Positions 1-5,655 of a DNA stretch of 5,655 nt are shown piece after piece; within the stretch, counting starts at the first letter, position 1; every line of letters starts with the position of its first letter. Origin of the DNA: Methylomarinum sp. (GTDB lineage: Bacteria > Pseudomonadota > Gammaproteobacteria > Methylococcales > Methylomonadaceae). Made by a program: the position numbers and the translations under genes. Location: NCBI GenBank assembly GCA_013139755.1, contig WTAG01000440.1, positions 1-5,655 on the forward strand, read 5' to 3'. The notes under the pieces were generated by a model. The model saw only the letters and a list, made by a program, of their open reading frames with translations, made no database searches and was not told the DNA's origin.

Positions 1-4
1 ATAT

Positions 5-31
5 AGAGAAAAGCGGACTAAAGTCCGCTCT
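5..31 (-). terminator. Intrinsic terminator after ppnP
   Basis: On the minus strand a perfect inverted repeat (AGCGGACT, two bases, AGTCCGCT, at 29 to 12) is followed by TTTTCTCT. It lies about 58 bases beyond the ppnP stop and points the right way to end the metZ-ppnP transcript. The T run is only four bases before a C, so it is weaker than its twin at 1691-1716. It is also one copy of a duplicated sequence (see the repeat entry). Confidence 0.7.
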
Positions 32-40
32 ACACTTTAT
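9..40 (-). repeat. Dispersed hairpin repeat, copy 1
   Basis: Bases 9-40 match 1694-1725 at 30 of 32 positions; the differences are at 32 and 35. The identity covers the 18-base palindrome (12-29) and also about 11 bases on the side facing the upstream gene, which a terminator does not need. Both copies are in the same orientation, downstream of a minus-strand gene. This fits a dispersed REP-like intergenic element; that family membership is inference from two copies. Confidence 0.6.
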
Positions 41-87
41 TCAAACTATGCCTACTCACTTAAAATACAAGTAAGCATTATTCTGAA

Positions 88-399
88 TTACAAATATGAG
101 CAGCAGTAATCAGCAGGTGCTTTGATATTTACTTTAAACTTCACATTTGCTGGCACTTCAAAGGAATCACCTGCATTAATAACTTGCCATTGCTCTGACT
201 CAGGCAATAGCACTTCCAGCTCACCCGCCAAAATTTCCATTATTTCTTTAGTGTCTGTACCAAAAGTATATTCACCGACTTGCATAAAACCCAATGTTTT
301 TACAGTGCCATCAGCAAACTTAACCGTACGGCTAGTCACTTTTCCATCAAAATAAATATTGGCTTTTTTTACAATGGTTACATCATTAAATTCTGTCAT
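88..399 (-). CDS. ppnP: Pyrimidine/purine nucleoside phosphorylase (PpnP/YaiE family, cupin)
   Basis: The 103-residue product is a small single-domain cupin of the former DUF1255 family. The family is known to split purine and pyrimidine nucleosides with phosphate into base and ribose-1-phosphate, in the cytoplasm. Features seen that match E. coli PpnP: the VGEYTFGT stretch near residues 41-48, the cupin strand MEILAGELEVLLPES at 54-68, WQVINAGDSFEVP at 71-83, and the terminal Y-x-C-x-Y-L signature at the C-terminus. E. coli PpnP is 94 residues; the extra length here is about ten residues at the N-terminus. The ATG at 399 is preceded by a purine stretch (AAGAGAGAGAA) that can serve as a modest ribosome site. 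It starts 42 bases after the metZ stop with no terminator between, so it is probably co-transcribed with metZ, and a hairpin follows it. No active-site oddity is visible. Confidence 0.9.
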   Translation of the reverse strand: MTEFNDVTIVKKANIYFDGKVTSRTVKFADGTVKTLGFMQVGEYTFGTDTKEIMEILAGELEVLLPESEQWQVINAGDSFEVPANVKFKVNIKAPADYCCSYL

Positions 400-441
400 T
401 TCTCTCTCTTTTGTTAAGTCCTATAGACATTAAATAATTGA

Positions 442-1623
442 TTACAGACCCAACAAAAGGTCTGCTTTAATAGCTTCTATATCTTCCAATCCGACTGAAA
501 TCCTCACCAAACTGTCTTTAATTCCCACTTCAGCCCTAACTTCAGGTGCTAAACGACCATGCGTGGTGGTTGACGGATGCGTGATTGTACTTTTTACATC
601 ACCTAAATTTGCTGTAATAGACAACATTTTAGTCGCGTCGATTAATTTCCAGGCATGCTCTTTACCACCAAGCAATTCAAAACTCACAACACCACCAAAA
701 TGGCTTTGTTGCTGCTTTGCCAATTCATGTTGAGCATGAGATTCCAAACCTGGATAATGAACTTTTGCAACACCTGGTTGTTTTTCTAACCATTTTGCTA
801 ACTCAAAGGCATTATCGCAATGTGCTTTCATCCTTACTGTTAAGGTTTCTAAACCCGACAAAAATACCCACGCATTAAAAGAACTCATTGTTGCACCACC
901 GGTACGTAGATAAGGATAGATATATTTCTCTATAATCTCATCACTTGCAACAACCGCACCACCGACACAACGCCCTTGTCCATCGATATATTTAGTGGCT
1001 GAATGCACAACAATATCAGCACCTAATTCAAGTGGTTTCTGTAACACAGGAGTACAAAACACATTATCGACAATCAATAAACAATCATGCTTGTGAGCAA
1101 TATCAGCAATCGCTTGAATATCAGCAATTTCAATCAGTGGATTTGAGGGGGTTTCCAAAAAAAGAAACTGGGTATTAGGCTTTATTGCAGCCTCCCATGC
1201 CGCTGGATTAGTTAAATTGACAAAATCTGTTTCAACACCAAATTTACCAAAATAATTTTGGAACATTAAAACAGTATTACCAAAAACACTACGTGACGAG
1301 ACAATATGATCGCCTGCTTTTAGCAAGCCCATACCTACTGCCATAATTGCGGCCATACCTGATGAAAAAGCTAAACAGCGCTCACCTTTTTCCATTAAAG
1401 CCAAACGCTTTTGAAATACATCAACCGTTGGATTAGTAAAGCGTGAATAAATATTACCCGGCTGCTTTCCAGTAAACCTTAAGGCAGCTTCTTCAGCACT
1501 TTTAAAGACATAGCTAGAGGTCATAAAAATAGGCATACTATGCTCATCTTCATGGGTTCTATTATGTCCTGCTCTAATAGCTTGCGTCTCTAATGAATAG
1601 TCGTTCCAGTCAAAATCAGTCAT
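442..1623 (-). CDS. metZ: O-succinylhomoserine sulfhydrylase (PLP enzyme)
   Basis: This 393-residue cytoplasmic enzyme of the Cys/Met-metabolism PLP family (fold type I) should convert O-succinylhomoserine and sulfide to homocysteine, the direct-sulfhydrylation route to methionine. Visible motifs: YSRFTNPT (59-66, phosphate-binding Tyr/Arg of the neighbouring subunit), SSGMAAI (87-93), VDN with Asp186 for the pyridine nitrogen, SATKY with the Schiff-base Lys211, and Arg374 in LVRISVGLE for the substrate carboxylate. The SVFGNT stretch (112-117) carries Phe where cystathionine gamma-synthase usually has a PLP-stacking Tyr; I recall this as typical of MetZ, which favours MetZ over MetB. Length is normal. 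The ATG at 1623 is the first possible start because an in-frame TGA lies at 1629-1627; no good Shine-Dalgarno is visible. In Pseudomonas metZ directly follows purF; here a mutase gene and a hairpin intervene, so metZ probably has its own promoter in 1624-1690. An O-acetylhomoserine substrate cannot be excluded. Confidence 0.9.
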   Translation of the reverse strand: MTDFDWNDYSLETQAIRAGHNRTHEDEHSMPIFMTSSYVFKSAEEAALRFTGKQPGNIYSRFTNPTVDVFQKRLALMEKGERCLAFSSGMAAIMAVGMGLLKAGDHIVSSRSVFGNTVLMFQNYFGKFGVETDFVNLTNPAAWEAAIKPNTQFLFLETPSNPLIEIADIQAIADIAHKHDCLLIVDNVFCTPVLQKPLELGADIVVHSATKYIDGQGRCVGGAVVASDEIIEKYIYPYLRTGGATMSSFNAWVFLSGLETLTVRMKAHCDNAFELAKWLEKQPGVAKVHYPGLESHAQHELAKQQQSHFGGVVSFELLGGKEHAWKLIDATKMLSITANLGDVKSTITHPSTTTHGRLAPEVRAEVGIKDSLVRISVGLEDIEAIKADLLLGL

Positions 1624-1690
1624 TTTTCATCATATATTAGTCTTGTATCCCTAAGGACACCGGCACTTAAATCAGTAAAATCATACAGAA

Positions 1691-1716
1691 TAAAAAAGCG
1701 GACTAAAGTCCGCTCT
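1691..1716 (-). terminator. Intrinsic terminator after the chorismate mutase gene
   Basis: On the minus strand the perfect 8-base stem AGCGGACT/AGTCCGCT (1714 to 1697) runs directly into six T residues (1697-1692). This is a textbook Rho-independent terminator, 45 bases past the mutase stop. It should separate the folC-to-mutase transcript from metZ. The hairpin is the second copy of the repeat at the left edge of the window. Confidence 0.8.
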
Positions 1717-1725
1717 GCAATTTAT
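1694..1725 (-). repeat. Dispersed hairpin repeat, copy 2
   Basis: Same element as at 9-40, 30 of 32 bases identical, with differences at 1717 and 1720. It occupies the middle of the 135-base region (1624-1758) between metZ and the mutase gene. Apart from this hairpin I see only AT-rich sequence there, with no convincing promoter, riboswitch or operator. Confidence 0.6.
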
Positions 1726-1758
1726 AAACAGCCTAACAAGTAATTAACTCGCCTAAAT

Positions 1759-2037
1759 TTAATTTTTAGCGGAAATTTTTTCGTGATTAAACACAACACG
1801 CTCAATTACGGCAGCCAAGTATGATTTAGCAAATTCTGGATCTAAACCGTATTGTTGAGCAATCTCAACAATACGAATATATTGCTCAGCTTCCCTCGTT
1901 AAGTCTTTAGACGGTAATTGATGCTCAGCTTTATAATACCCAACCCTATCAGTCACTTTAAACCTCTCCGCAAACATCGCAATAATTGCATTATCAATAT
2001 TGTCGATGCTCTTTCTCATATCTTCAAGAGATTCCAT
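1759..2037 (-). CDS. Chorismate mutase, AroQ class (type II), stand-alone
   Basis: The 92-residue all-helical product matches monofunctional AroQ chorismate mutases, which turn chorismate into prephenate for Phe/Tyr synthesis in the cytoplasm as an intertwined dimer. The MRKSIDNIDNAII start of helix 1 is typical. With a constant offset of three residues, the E. coli mutase active-site set is present: Arg8 (R11), Arg25 (R28), Lys36 (K39), Asp45 (D48), Arg48 (R51) and Glu49 (E52). Two positions differ: Val81 stands at S84 and His85 at Q88, the residue that contacts the ether oxygen. Length is complete. The ATG at 2037 has a strong AGGGG Shine-Dalgarno six bases upstream, and the gene begins 39 bases after purF, so it is most likely the last gene of the folC-purF unit, closed by a terminator. 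The fold assignment is firm; the activity is inferred, and isochorismate pyruvate-lyase or a broader role is possible. Confidence 0.82.
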   Translation of the reverse strand: MESLEDMRKSIDNIDNAIIAMFAERFKVTDRVGYYKAEHQLPSKDLTREAEQYIRIVEIAQQYGLDPEFAKSYLAAVIERVVFNHEKISAKN

Positions 2038-2043
2038 TTTCTT

Positions 2044-2048
2044 CCCCT
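2044..2048 (-). promoter_or_regulatory. Shine-Dalgarno of the chorismate mutase gene
   Basis: AGGGG on the minus strand, six bases before the ATG at 2037. It fixes this start rather than the internal Met7 and is one of the clearest ribosome sites in the window, suggesting independent and efficient translation of the mutase within the purF transcript. Confidence 0.7.
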
Positions 2049-2076
2049 TTGCTGATTAACAAGGATGCATTTAGTA

Positions 2077-3585
2077 TTATTCTGCGTTTTGTATATCAAT
2101 AATAAAATTATCCGCAGCTCTACTTGTTTGAGCCCCATCATTTCTAAGCATATTAGTACGCTCCAGATAAGCCTCATCAATATCACCTGTCACATATTCC
2201 TTATTGAAACAAGAGGTATCAAAATGCGTAATCTTTGTATTTCCTTTTTGTACCGCCTCAATCAAATCCTCAAGGCCCTGATAAATCATCTTATCAGCAC
2301 CAATTGCCACACCTACCTCTTCCTCAGTACGGTTATGTGCAATTAATTCTTCTGCTGCCGGCATATCAATACCATAAACATTAGGATACCTAACTGGGGG
2401 CGCTGCCGATGCAAAGTAAACCTTCTTAGCACCTGCATCTCTAGCCATTTGAATAATTTGCTCAGAGGTTGTTCCCCTAACCACTGAATCATCAACCAGT
2501 AATACGTTTTTACCTTCAAACTCTAAACCAATCGCGTTTAACTTTTGCTTGACTGATTTCTTGCGCATTTGCTGGCCAGGCATAATGAAAGTTCGCCCAA
2601 TATAACGATTCTTCATAAAGCCTTCTCTAAACTTAACTCCCAGTCTATTAGCCATCTGTAACGCAGATGTCCTACTGGTATCTGGAATAGGAATAACCAC
2701 ATCAATATCATGATCAGGCCATTCTTTTAGCACTTTATCGGCTAATTTCTCACCCATTCTTAAACGCGCTTTATACACAGAAATATCATCAATTATGGAA
2801 TCAGGTCTTGCAAAGTACACATACTCAAAGATACAAGGACAATGATCAACTGTTTCTGAACATTGCTTAGTATGCAATTTACCTGTCACCTCAACAAATA
2901 TCGCTTCACCTGGCTCAATATCTCTTGTACGTTCAAAATCCAGCACGCTTAAAGCAACATCTTCCGATGCCACCATAAAATCCGAACCATTTTCAGTTTT
3001 TCTTTCCCCAAATACCATCGGTCTAATGCCATGAGGATCTCTGAATGCCAAAACACCAAAACCAGCAATCATTAACACAACCGCGTAAGCACCTCGGCAA
3101 CGTTTATGTACAGCAGATACCGCCTGAAATACATCATCAGCATCTATCCGCAATTTACCAAGTTGCTGCAATTCATGTGCAAAGACATTGAGCAATATTT
3201 CAGAATCTGAATTGGTATTCAAATGTCTCTGATCATCTTTAAAAAGCTGTTCTTTTAATTCTTCCGTATTGGTTAAATTTCCGTTATGAGCCAACGTCAA
3301 ACCAAAGGGCGAATTAACATAAAATGGTTGAGCTTCAGCTGAACTAGAACAGCCCGCTGTTGGGTATCGCACATGAGCAATACCCATTGAGCCTCTCAGC
3401 TTCATCATTTGCTCTGCAGAAAATACATCCCGAGCTAAGCCATTGTCTTTACGTAAATAAAATCGTCCCTCTTCGCACGTTACAATGCCAGCAGCATCTT
3501 GCCCGCGGTGCTGCAATACAGTCAACGCGTCATAAAGTTCCTGGTTAACATTTTGATGAGAAACAATTCCGGCAATACCACACAT
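2077..3585 (-). CDS. purF: Amidophosphoribosyltransferase (glutamine PRPP amidotransferase)
   Basis: The 502-residue cytoplasmic enzyme catalyses the first committed step of purine synthesis, PRPP plus glutamine to 5-phosphoribosylamine. The N-terminal class II glutaminase domain (about 2-230) begins MCGIAGI, so Cys2 becomes the nucleophile after Met removal with no propeptide. Arg74 (HVRYPTAG), Asn102-Gly103 (AHNGNL) and Asp128 (NSDSE) are the expected glutamine-site residues. The C-terminal phosphoribosyltransferase domain (about 260-470) has the PRPP loop [14 protein letters not shown] at 361-374 and the flexible-loop region GRTFI near 330-334. Length matches the E. coli enzyme (505). The lack of a propeptide fits the E. 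coli type rather than the iron-sulfur Bacillus type. The ATG at 3585 has AAAGG about nine bases upstream, and the gene lies only 18 bases from cvpA, so co-transcription is expected. No PurR-like palindrome is evident nearby. Nothing is broken or unusual. Confidence 0.97.
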   Translation of the reverse strand: MCGIAGIVSHQNVNQELYDALTVLQHRGQDAAGIVTCEEGRFYLRKDNGLARDVFSAEQMMKLRGSMGIAHVRYPTAGCSSSAEAQPFYVNSPFGLTLAHNGNLTNTEELKEQLFKDDQRHLNTNSDSEILLNVFAHELQQLGKLRIDADDVFQAVSAVHKRCRGAYAVVLMIAGFGVLAFRDPHGIRPMVFGERKTENGSDFMVASEDVALSVLDFERTRDIEPGEAIFVEVTGKLHTKQCSETVDHCPCIFEYVYFARPDSIIDDISVYKARLRMGEKLADKVLKEWPDHDIDVVIPIPDTSRTSALQMANRLGVKFREGFMKNRYIGRTFIMPGQQMRKKSVKQKLNAIGLEFEGKNVLLVDDSVVRGTTSEQIIQMARDAGAKKVYFASAAPPVRYPNVYGIDMPAAEELIAHNRTEEEVGVAIGADKMIYQGLEDLIEAVQKGNTKITHFDTSCFNKEYVTGDIDEAYLERTNMLRNDGAQTSRAADNFIIDIQNAE

Positions 3586-3603
3586 GTTTATAAACCTTTA
3601 CAA

Positions 3604-4092
3604 TTAATAATTGACATAGCTCGCCAAACCAGACGGGATATGATCACGTAACCAAACAGCAAGTGCCTGGAAAGGGGGGATTAAAACAGATTCTTTCCAC
3701 CAAGAATCTTCCGGCAAAGGAGTTAATCCTGCCAACATAATAATAATAGCAACGACAACTAGTCCTCGTCCTATTCCAAAAATCATACCTAAAAACCTGT
3801 CTGAACCTGTCAAACCGGTCTTTTTTACTAATTCATTTAACAAAAAGCTAATCAAAGCACCTAAAATCAGCGTTACAACAAATAAAATTGCAAATGCACT
3901 GGCAATTCTAGCTGAAGGATAACTGATCATAGATTCCAGAAATACTGAAAATTCCCGGCTAAACGTTAAACCTATCCAGATAGCAAGCATCCAAACAACT
4001 AAAGAAAAAGCTTCTTTAATCAAGCCCCTTAATAATCCGATTAATAAGGAAATCACTATAAGAGCAATAATAGCGTAATCTATCCAGATCAT
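3604..4092 (-). CDS. cvpA: CvpA family inner-membrane protein
   Basis: The 162-residue product is an integral membrane protein with about four hydrophobic helices (near 4-24, 28-46, 64-87 and 102-122) and a short soluble tail. Family marks visible are IDYAII at the start, LRGLIKEAFSL (21-31) between helices 1 and 2, and the GSDRFLGMIFGIGRGLVVV block (96-114). In E. coli CvpA is needed for colicin V production and is linked to envelope and bile-salt tolerance; its molecular activity is not settled. Its place directly before purF is the conserved arrangement and supports the call strongly. The ATG at 4092 has GGGG about six bases upstream. A 75-base gap separates it from the SPOR gene. I see no convincing promoter there, only weak AT-rich matches, so it probably belongs to the same operon. 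Confidence 0.92.
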   Translation of the reverse strand: MIWIDYAIIALIVISLLIGLLRGLIKEAFSLVVWMLAIWIGLTFSREFSVFLESMISYPSARIASAFAILFVVTLILGALISFLLNELVKKTGLTGSDRFLGMIFGIGRGLVVVAIIIMLAGLTPLPEDSWWKESVLIPPFQALAVWLRDHIPSGLASYVNY

Positions 4093-4167
4093 TTAATACC
4101 CCAATACTTTATCAACAGCTTTTAATATCCACTTTAATCAAATCAAAACAACCTAATAGCGTCCACT

Positions 4168-4671
4168 TCACTCGTCGACAGATGTCAGAATTGCTTTAAT
4201 ATGATTAAGGGAGTTCAGCTTATCCTTCATTGCCTCAGCTCTTTTTTTAACCAATTCTGGCCCTACTCTTACCCTGTATAGCACACCATTCCCAGAGGCT
4301 ACTTTGCTTATTGTGGCAGGAAAACCTTGCTGCCTTAGTTGATTTTGCAAGGCTGTCGCATTACTTTTCTGACCAAACATACCTGCCTGAATAAACCAGC
4401 GTTCCATCTCTGCTTTATGCAGCGGGACTTTAGCAACTTCCTTCAAAGCCAGAGGCTCGGGAAGCTTCATGACATCATCTGTATTTTTGGGTAACGATAT
4501 CGCTTCAGTATCAAATAGTTTAATCGGTTGATCCGGTATTTTTAACTCACTGATCATTTTACCGGTTTTATCAATAGGGTCATCAAATAACATAGGCACA
4601 AAAATTGCCGCTAAAGATGTGATAACGACCACCCCCACTAAACGCTGCTTTAAACCCTGTTCCAAAACCAT
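4168..4671 (-). CDS. dedD: SPOR-domain cell-division protein, DedD type
   Basis: The product (167 residues from the ATG) has the DedD layout: a short cytoplasmic N-terminus ending LKQRLVG, one transmembrane helix (about 12-29), a periplasmic linker of about 60 residues, and a C-terminal SPOR domain (about 90-165) with RWFIQAGMFGQKSNA, LRQQGFPA and YRVRVGPE. SPOR domains bind denuded septal peptidoglycan, so a role in constriction at the division site is expected. It is shorter than E. coli DedD (220), mainly in the linker. The position between folC and cvpA is the conserved one. The start is uncertain: the ATG at 4671 is given here, but the only Shine-Dalgarno (AGGGG) ends one base from it and sits an ideal seven bases from a TTG at 4665 that would give MEQGLKQRLVG. 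An upstream in-frame TTG at 4689 would overlap folC. From the ATG it begins four bases past the folC stop, so translation is probably coupled. Confidence 0.88.
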   Translation of the reverse strand: MVLEQGLKQRLVGVVVITSLAAIFVPMLFDDPIDKTGKMISELKIPDQPIKLFDTEAISLPKNTDDVMKLPEPLALKEVAKVPLHKAEMERWFIQAGMFGQKSNATALQNQLRQQGFPATISKVASGNGVLYRVRVGPELVKKRAEAMKDKLNSLNHIKAILTSVDE

Positions 4672-4672
4672 A

Positions 4673-4677
4673 CCCCT
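4673..4677 (-). promoter_or_regulatory. Shine-Dalgarno deciding the dedD start
   Basis: AGGGG on the minus strand overlaps the folC stop codon (TAG, 4678-4676). It leaves one base to the ATG at 4671 but seven to the in-frame TTG at 4665. Normal spacing is about five to nine, so the site argues for the TTG start or for reinitiation by ribosomes finishing folC. Confidence 0.5.
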
Positions 4678-5655
4678 AATTATTCTCAAGCTGAACCAGA
4701 TACTCTGAAACCATCATGAAAGAACCGAAAATAAGTATCAAATCACCTCTTTCGGCATTCTGTTCTGCTGCCATATAAGCTTCTGAAAAATCTTTATAGC
4801 CAAATGTTACATTATCCAGCTGACACTGCTTAAAACATTCCCGCATAAAGCCTTCACTGGCTGCTCTTGAATTACTCAATGGCGAAAAAAACCAATGATT
4901 AATAACAGGGCTAATAATTTCAATGACTAATTTAATATCCTTATCTTTCATCATTGAAAAAACCGCGTGAATTTTTTTATCTGAAAAGTTTGCCTGCAAA
5001 TAACTAAGTAAGGCTCGAACTGCCTGAGGGTTATGAGCTACATCAAGCAAAACAGGTATTTCAGCATCAAGCAACTGAAACCGCCCCTTTAATTGAATAG
5101 TCTGCAAACCTGTATGAATAGCCTGCTCACTGACTGGTAAGCATTCATCCATTTCAGTAACTGCCATTAATACGGTGGCTGCATTACGATATTGATGATC
5201 ACCTTTTAATGCAGGAGTCGGAAGCGACAAATACTTTCGAGCTTTACTACCAGAACAAGACCATTCCCAAGTATTTTCGTTATTTTGAAAATCAAATTCG
5301 TGATTTATGCGCAATAAAGGCGTGTTTTTTTCAGTTGCGCATTGCAATAAAGATGCTGGGGGCACTTGATCGCCGATTACCGCAGTAACACCTGCTCTAA
5401 AAACACCTGCTTTTTCGTAAGCAATAGCGTCCCGTGTTTCACCCAACCAGTCAATATGGTCGATACAAATACTGGTGATTATTGATACATCTGAATCAAT
5501 AATATTAACCGCATCTAAGCGCCCACCTAGTCCTACTTCCAATAATTGAATATCTAAATCAGATCGCCAAAAAATATCAAGCGCGGCTAAGGTTCCAAAC
5601 TCAAAGTAACTTAAGGAAACATCATCTCTAACCGCATCTATTCTCTCAAATGCTT
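4676..5655 (-). CDS. folC: Folylpolyglutamate / dihydrofolate synthase, 5' end outside the window
   Basis: An open frame runs from the right edge (first full codon at 5653) to a TAG at 4678-4676, giving 325 residues beginning AFERIDAVRDD. By comparison with E. coli FolC (422), roughly the first 95-100 residues, including the ATP P-loop, are missing because the window ends, not because the gene is broken. This cytoplasmic Mur-ligase-like enzyme adds glutamate to dihydropteroate and then to folates. Visible in the fragment: SYFEFGTLAAL (15-25), EVGLGGRLDAVN (39-50, family signature), IDHIDWLGET (64-73, with His66), EKAGVFR (80-86, where Lys81 fits the carbamylated lysine), LKGDHQYRNAAT (149-160), GRFQ (190-193) and the C-terminal-domain nucleotide motif DVAHNP (204-209). 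A shorter start at the internal TTG at 5542 would cut through the signature and is wrong. In this cluster accD normally lies upstream. It abuts dedD, so the two are surely co-transcribed. Confidence 0.95.
   Translation of the reverse strand, partial: AFERIDAVRDDVSLSYFEFGTLAALDIFWRSDLDIQLLEVGLGGRLDAVNIIDSDVSIITSICIDHIDWLGETRDAIAYEKAGVFRAGVTAVIGDQVPPASLLQCATEKNTPLLRINHEFDFQNNENTWEWSCSGSKARKYLSLPTPALKGDHQYRNAATVLMAVTEMDECLPVSEQAIHTGLQTIQLKGRFQLLDAEIPVLLDVAHNPQAVRALLSYLQANFSDKKIHAVFSMMKDKDIKLVIEIISPVINHWFFSPLSNSRAASEGFMRECFKQCQLDNVTFGYKDFSEAYMAAEQNAERGDLILIFGSFMMVSEYLVQLENN

Noticed and set aside
122..355. 77-codon open frame on the plus strand
   Set aside because: It is a shadow of ppnP on the opposite strand; the Ser/Thr/Val-rich product has no recognisable features.
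1624..1690. Methionine-type control (SAM riboswitch or MetJ boxes) ahead of metZ
   Set aside because: The leader is too short for a SAM-I type riboswitch, shows no fitting stems, and has no tandem AGACGTCT-like boxes.
1680..1707. Possible metZ promoter: TATGAT (1685-1680) with TTTAGT (1707-1702) 16 bases upstream, minus strand
   Set aside because: The -10 is good but the -35 is a poor match and falls inside the terminator hairpin, so I cannot claim it, although a promoter is expected in this gap.
2065..2346. 93-codon open frame on the plus strand
   Set aside because: It lies antisense inside the purF 3' end and the downstream gap; the product is low-complexity and hydrophobic, with no family signal, while purF coding is unmistakable.
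3360..3548. 62-codon open frame on the plus strand
   Set aside because: It is antisense to the conserved glutaminase domain of purF and has no independent support.
4093..4167. Two AAGTGGA direct repeats and a weak TTGTTT/TATTAA promoter match between dedD and cvpA
   Set aside because: Seven-base repeats are expected by chance in this AT-rich gap, and the promoter match is only 3/6 and 4/6, so neither supports a feature. No PurR-like palindrome is present either.

Overview
The window reads as a housekeeping segment of an AT-rich gammaproteobacterial chromosome. All seven genes lie on the minus strand, so they are read from the right edge to the left. The order folC, dedD-type SPOR gene, cvpA, purF is the classic gammaproteobacterial accD-folC-dedD-cvpA-purF cluster. 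A metZ gene after purF is the Pseudomonas-like version of that neighbourhood. The A/T-rich codons and the dispersed hairpin repeat suggest a Methylococcales-type methanotroph or a relative, but that assignment is inference.

Layout in transcription order. The 3' three quarters of folC (folylpoly-/dihydrofolate synthase) enters from the right edge and overlaps or nearly abuts a short SPOR-domain protein of the DedD type. After 75-81 bases comes cvpA (four-helix membrane protein), then 18 bases later purF (glutamine PRPP amidotransferase, complete, 502 aa). A 92-residue AroQ-type chorismate mutase follows 39 bases after purF with a strong Shine-Dalgarno. A hairpin with a run of T then closes this transcription unit. 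After a 135-base intergenic region comes metZ (O-succinylhomoserine sulfhydrylase, 393 aa), and 42 bases later ppnP (cupin-type nucleoside phosphorylase, 103 aa). A second, nearly identical copy of the same hairpin closes that unit at the left edge.

Functionally the segment sits around one-carbon, purine and amino acid metabolism. FolC makes and polyglutamylates folates, PurF commits PRPP to purines (a folate-consuming pathway), MetZ makes homocysteine for the folate-linked methionine cycle, PpnP handles nucleosides, and the mutase takes chorismate, the precursor of both folate pABA and Phe/Tyr. This metabolic link is inference. I see no mobile element, CRISPR array, tRNA/rRNA or defence-type system. 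The points most worth a second look are the chorismate mutase lying between purF and metZ, its altered active-site positions, and the duplicated hairpin that serves as terminator for both units.
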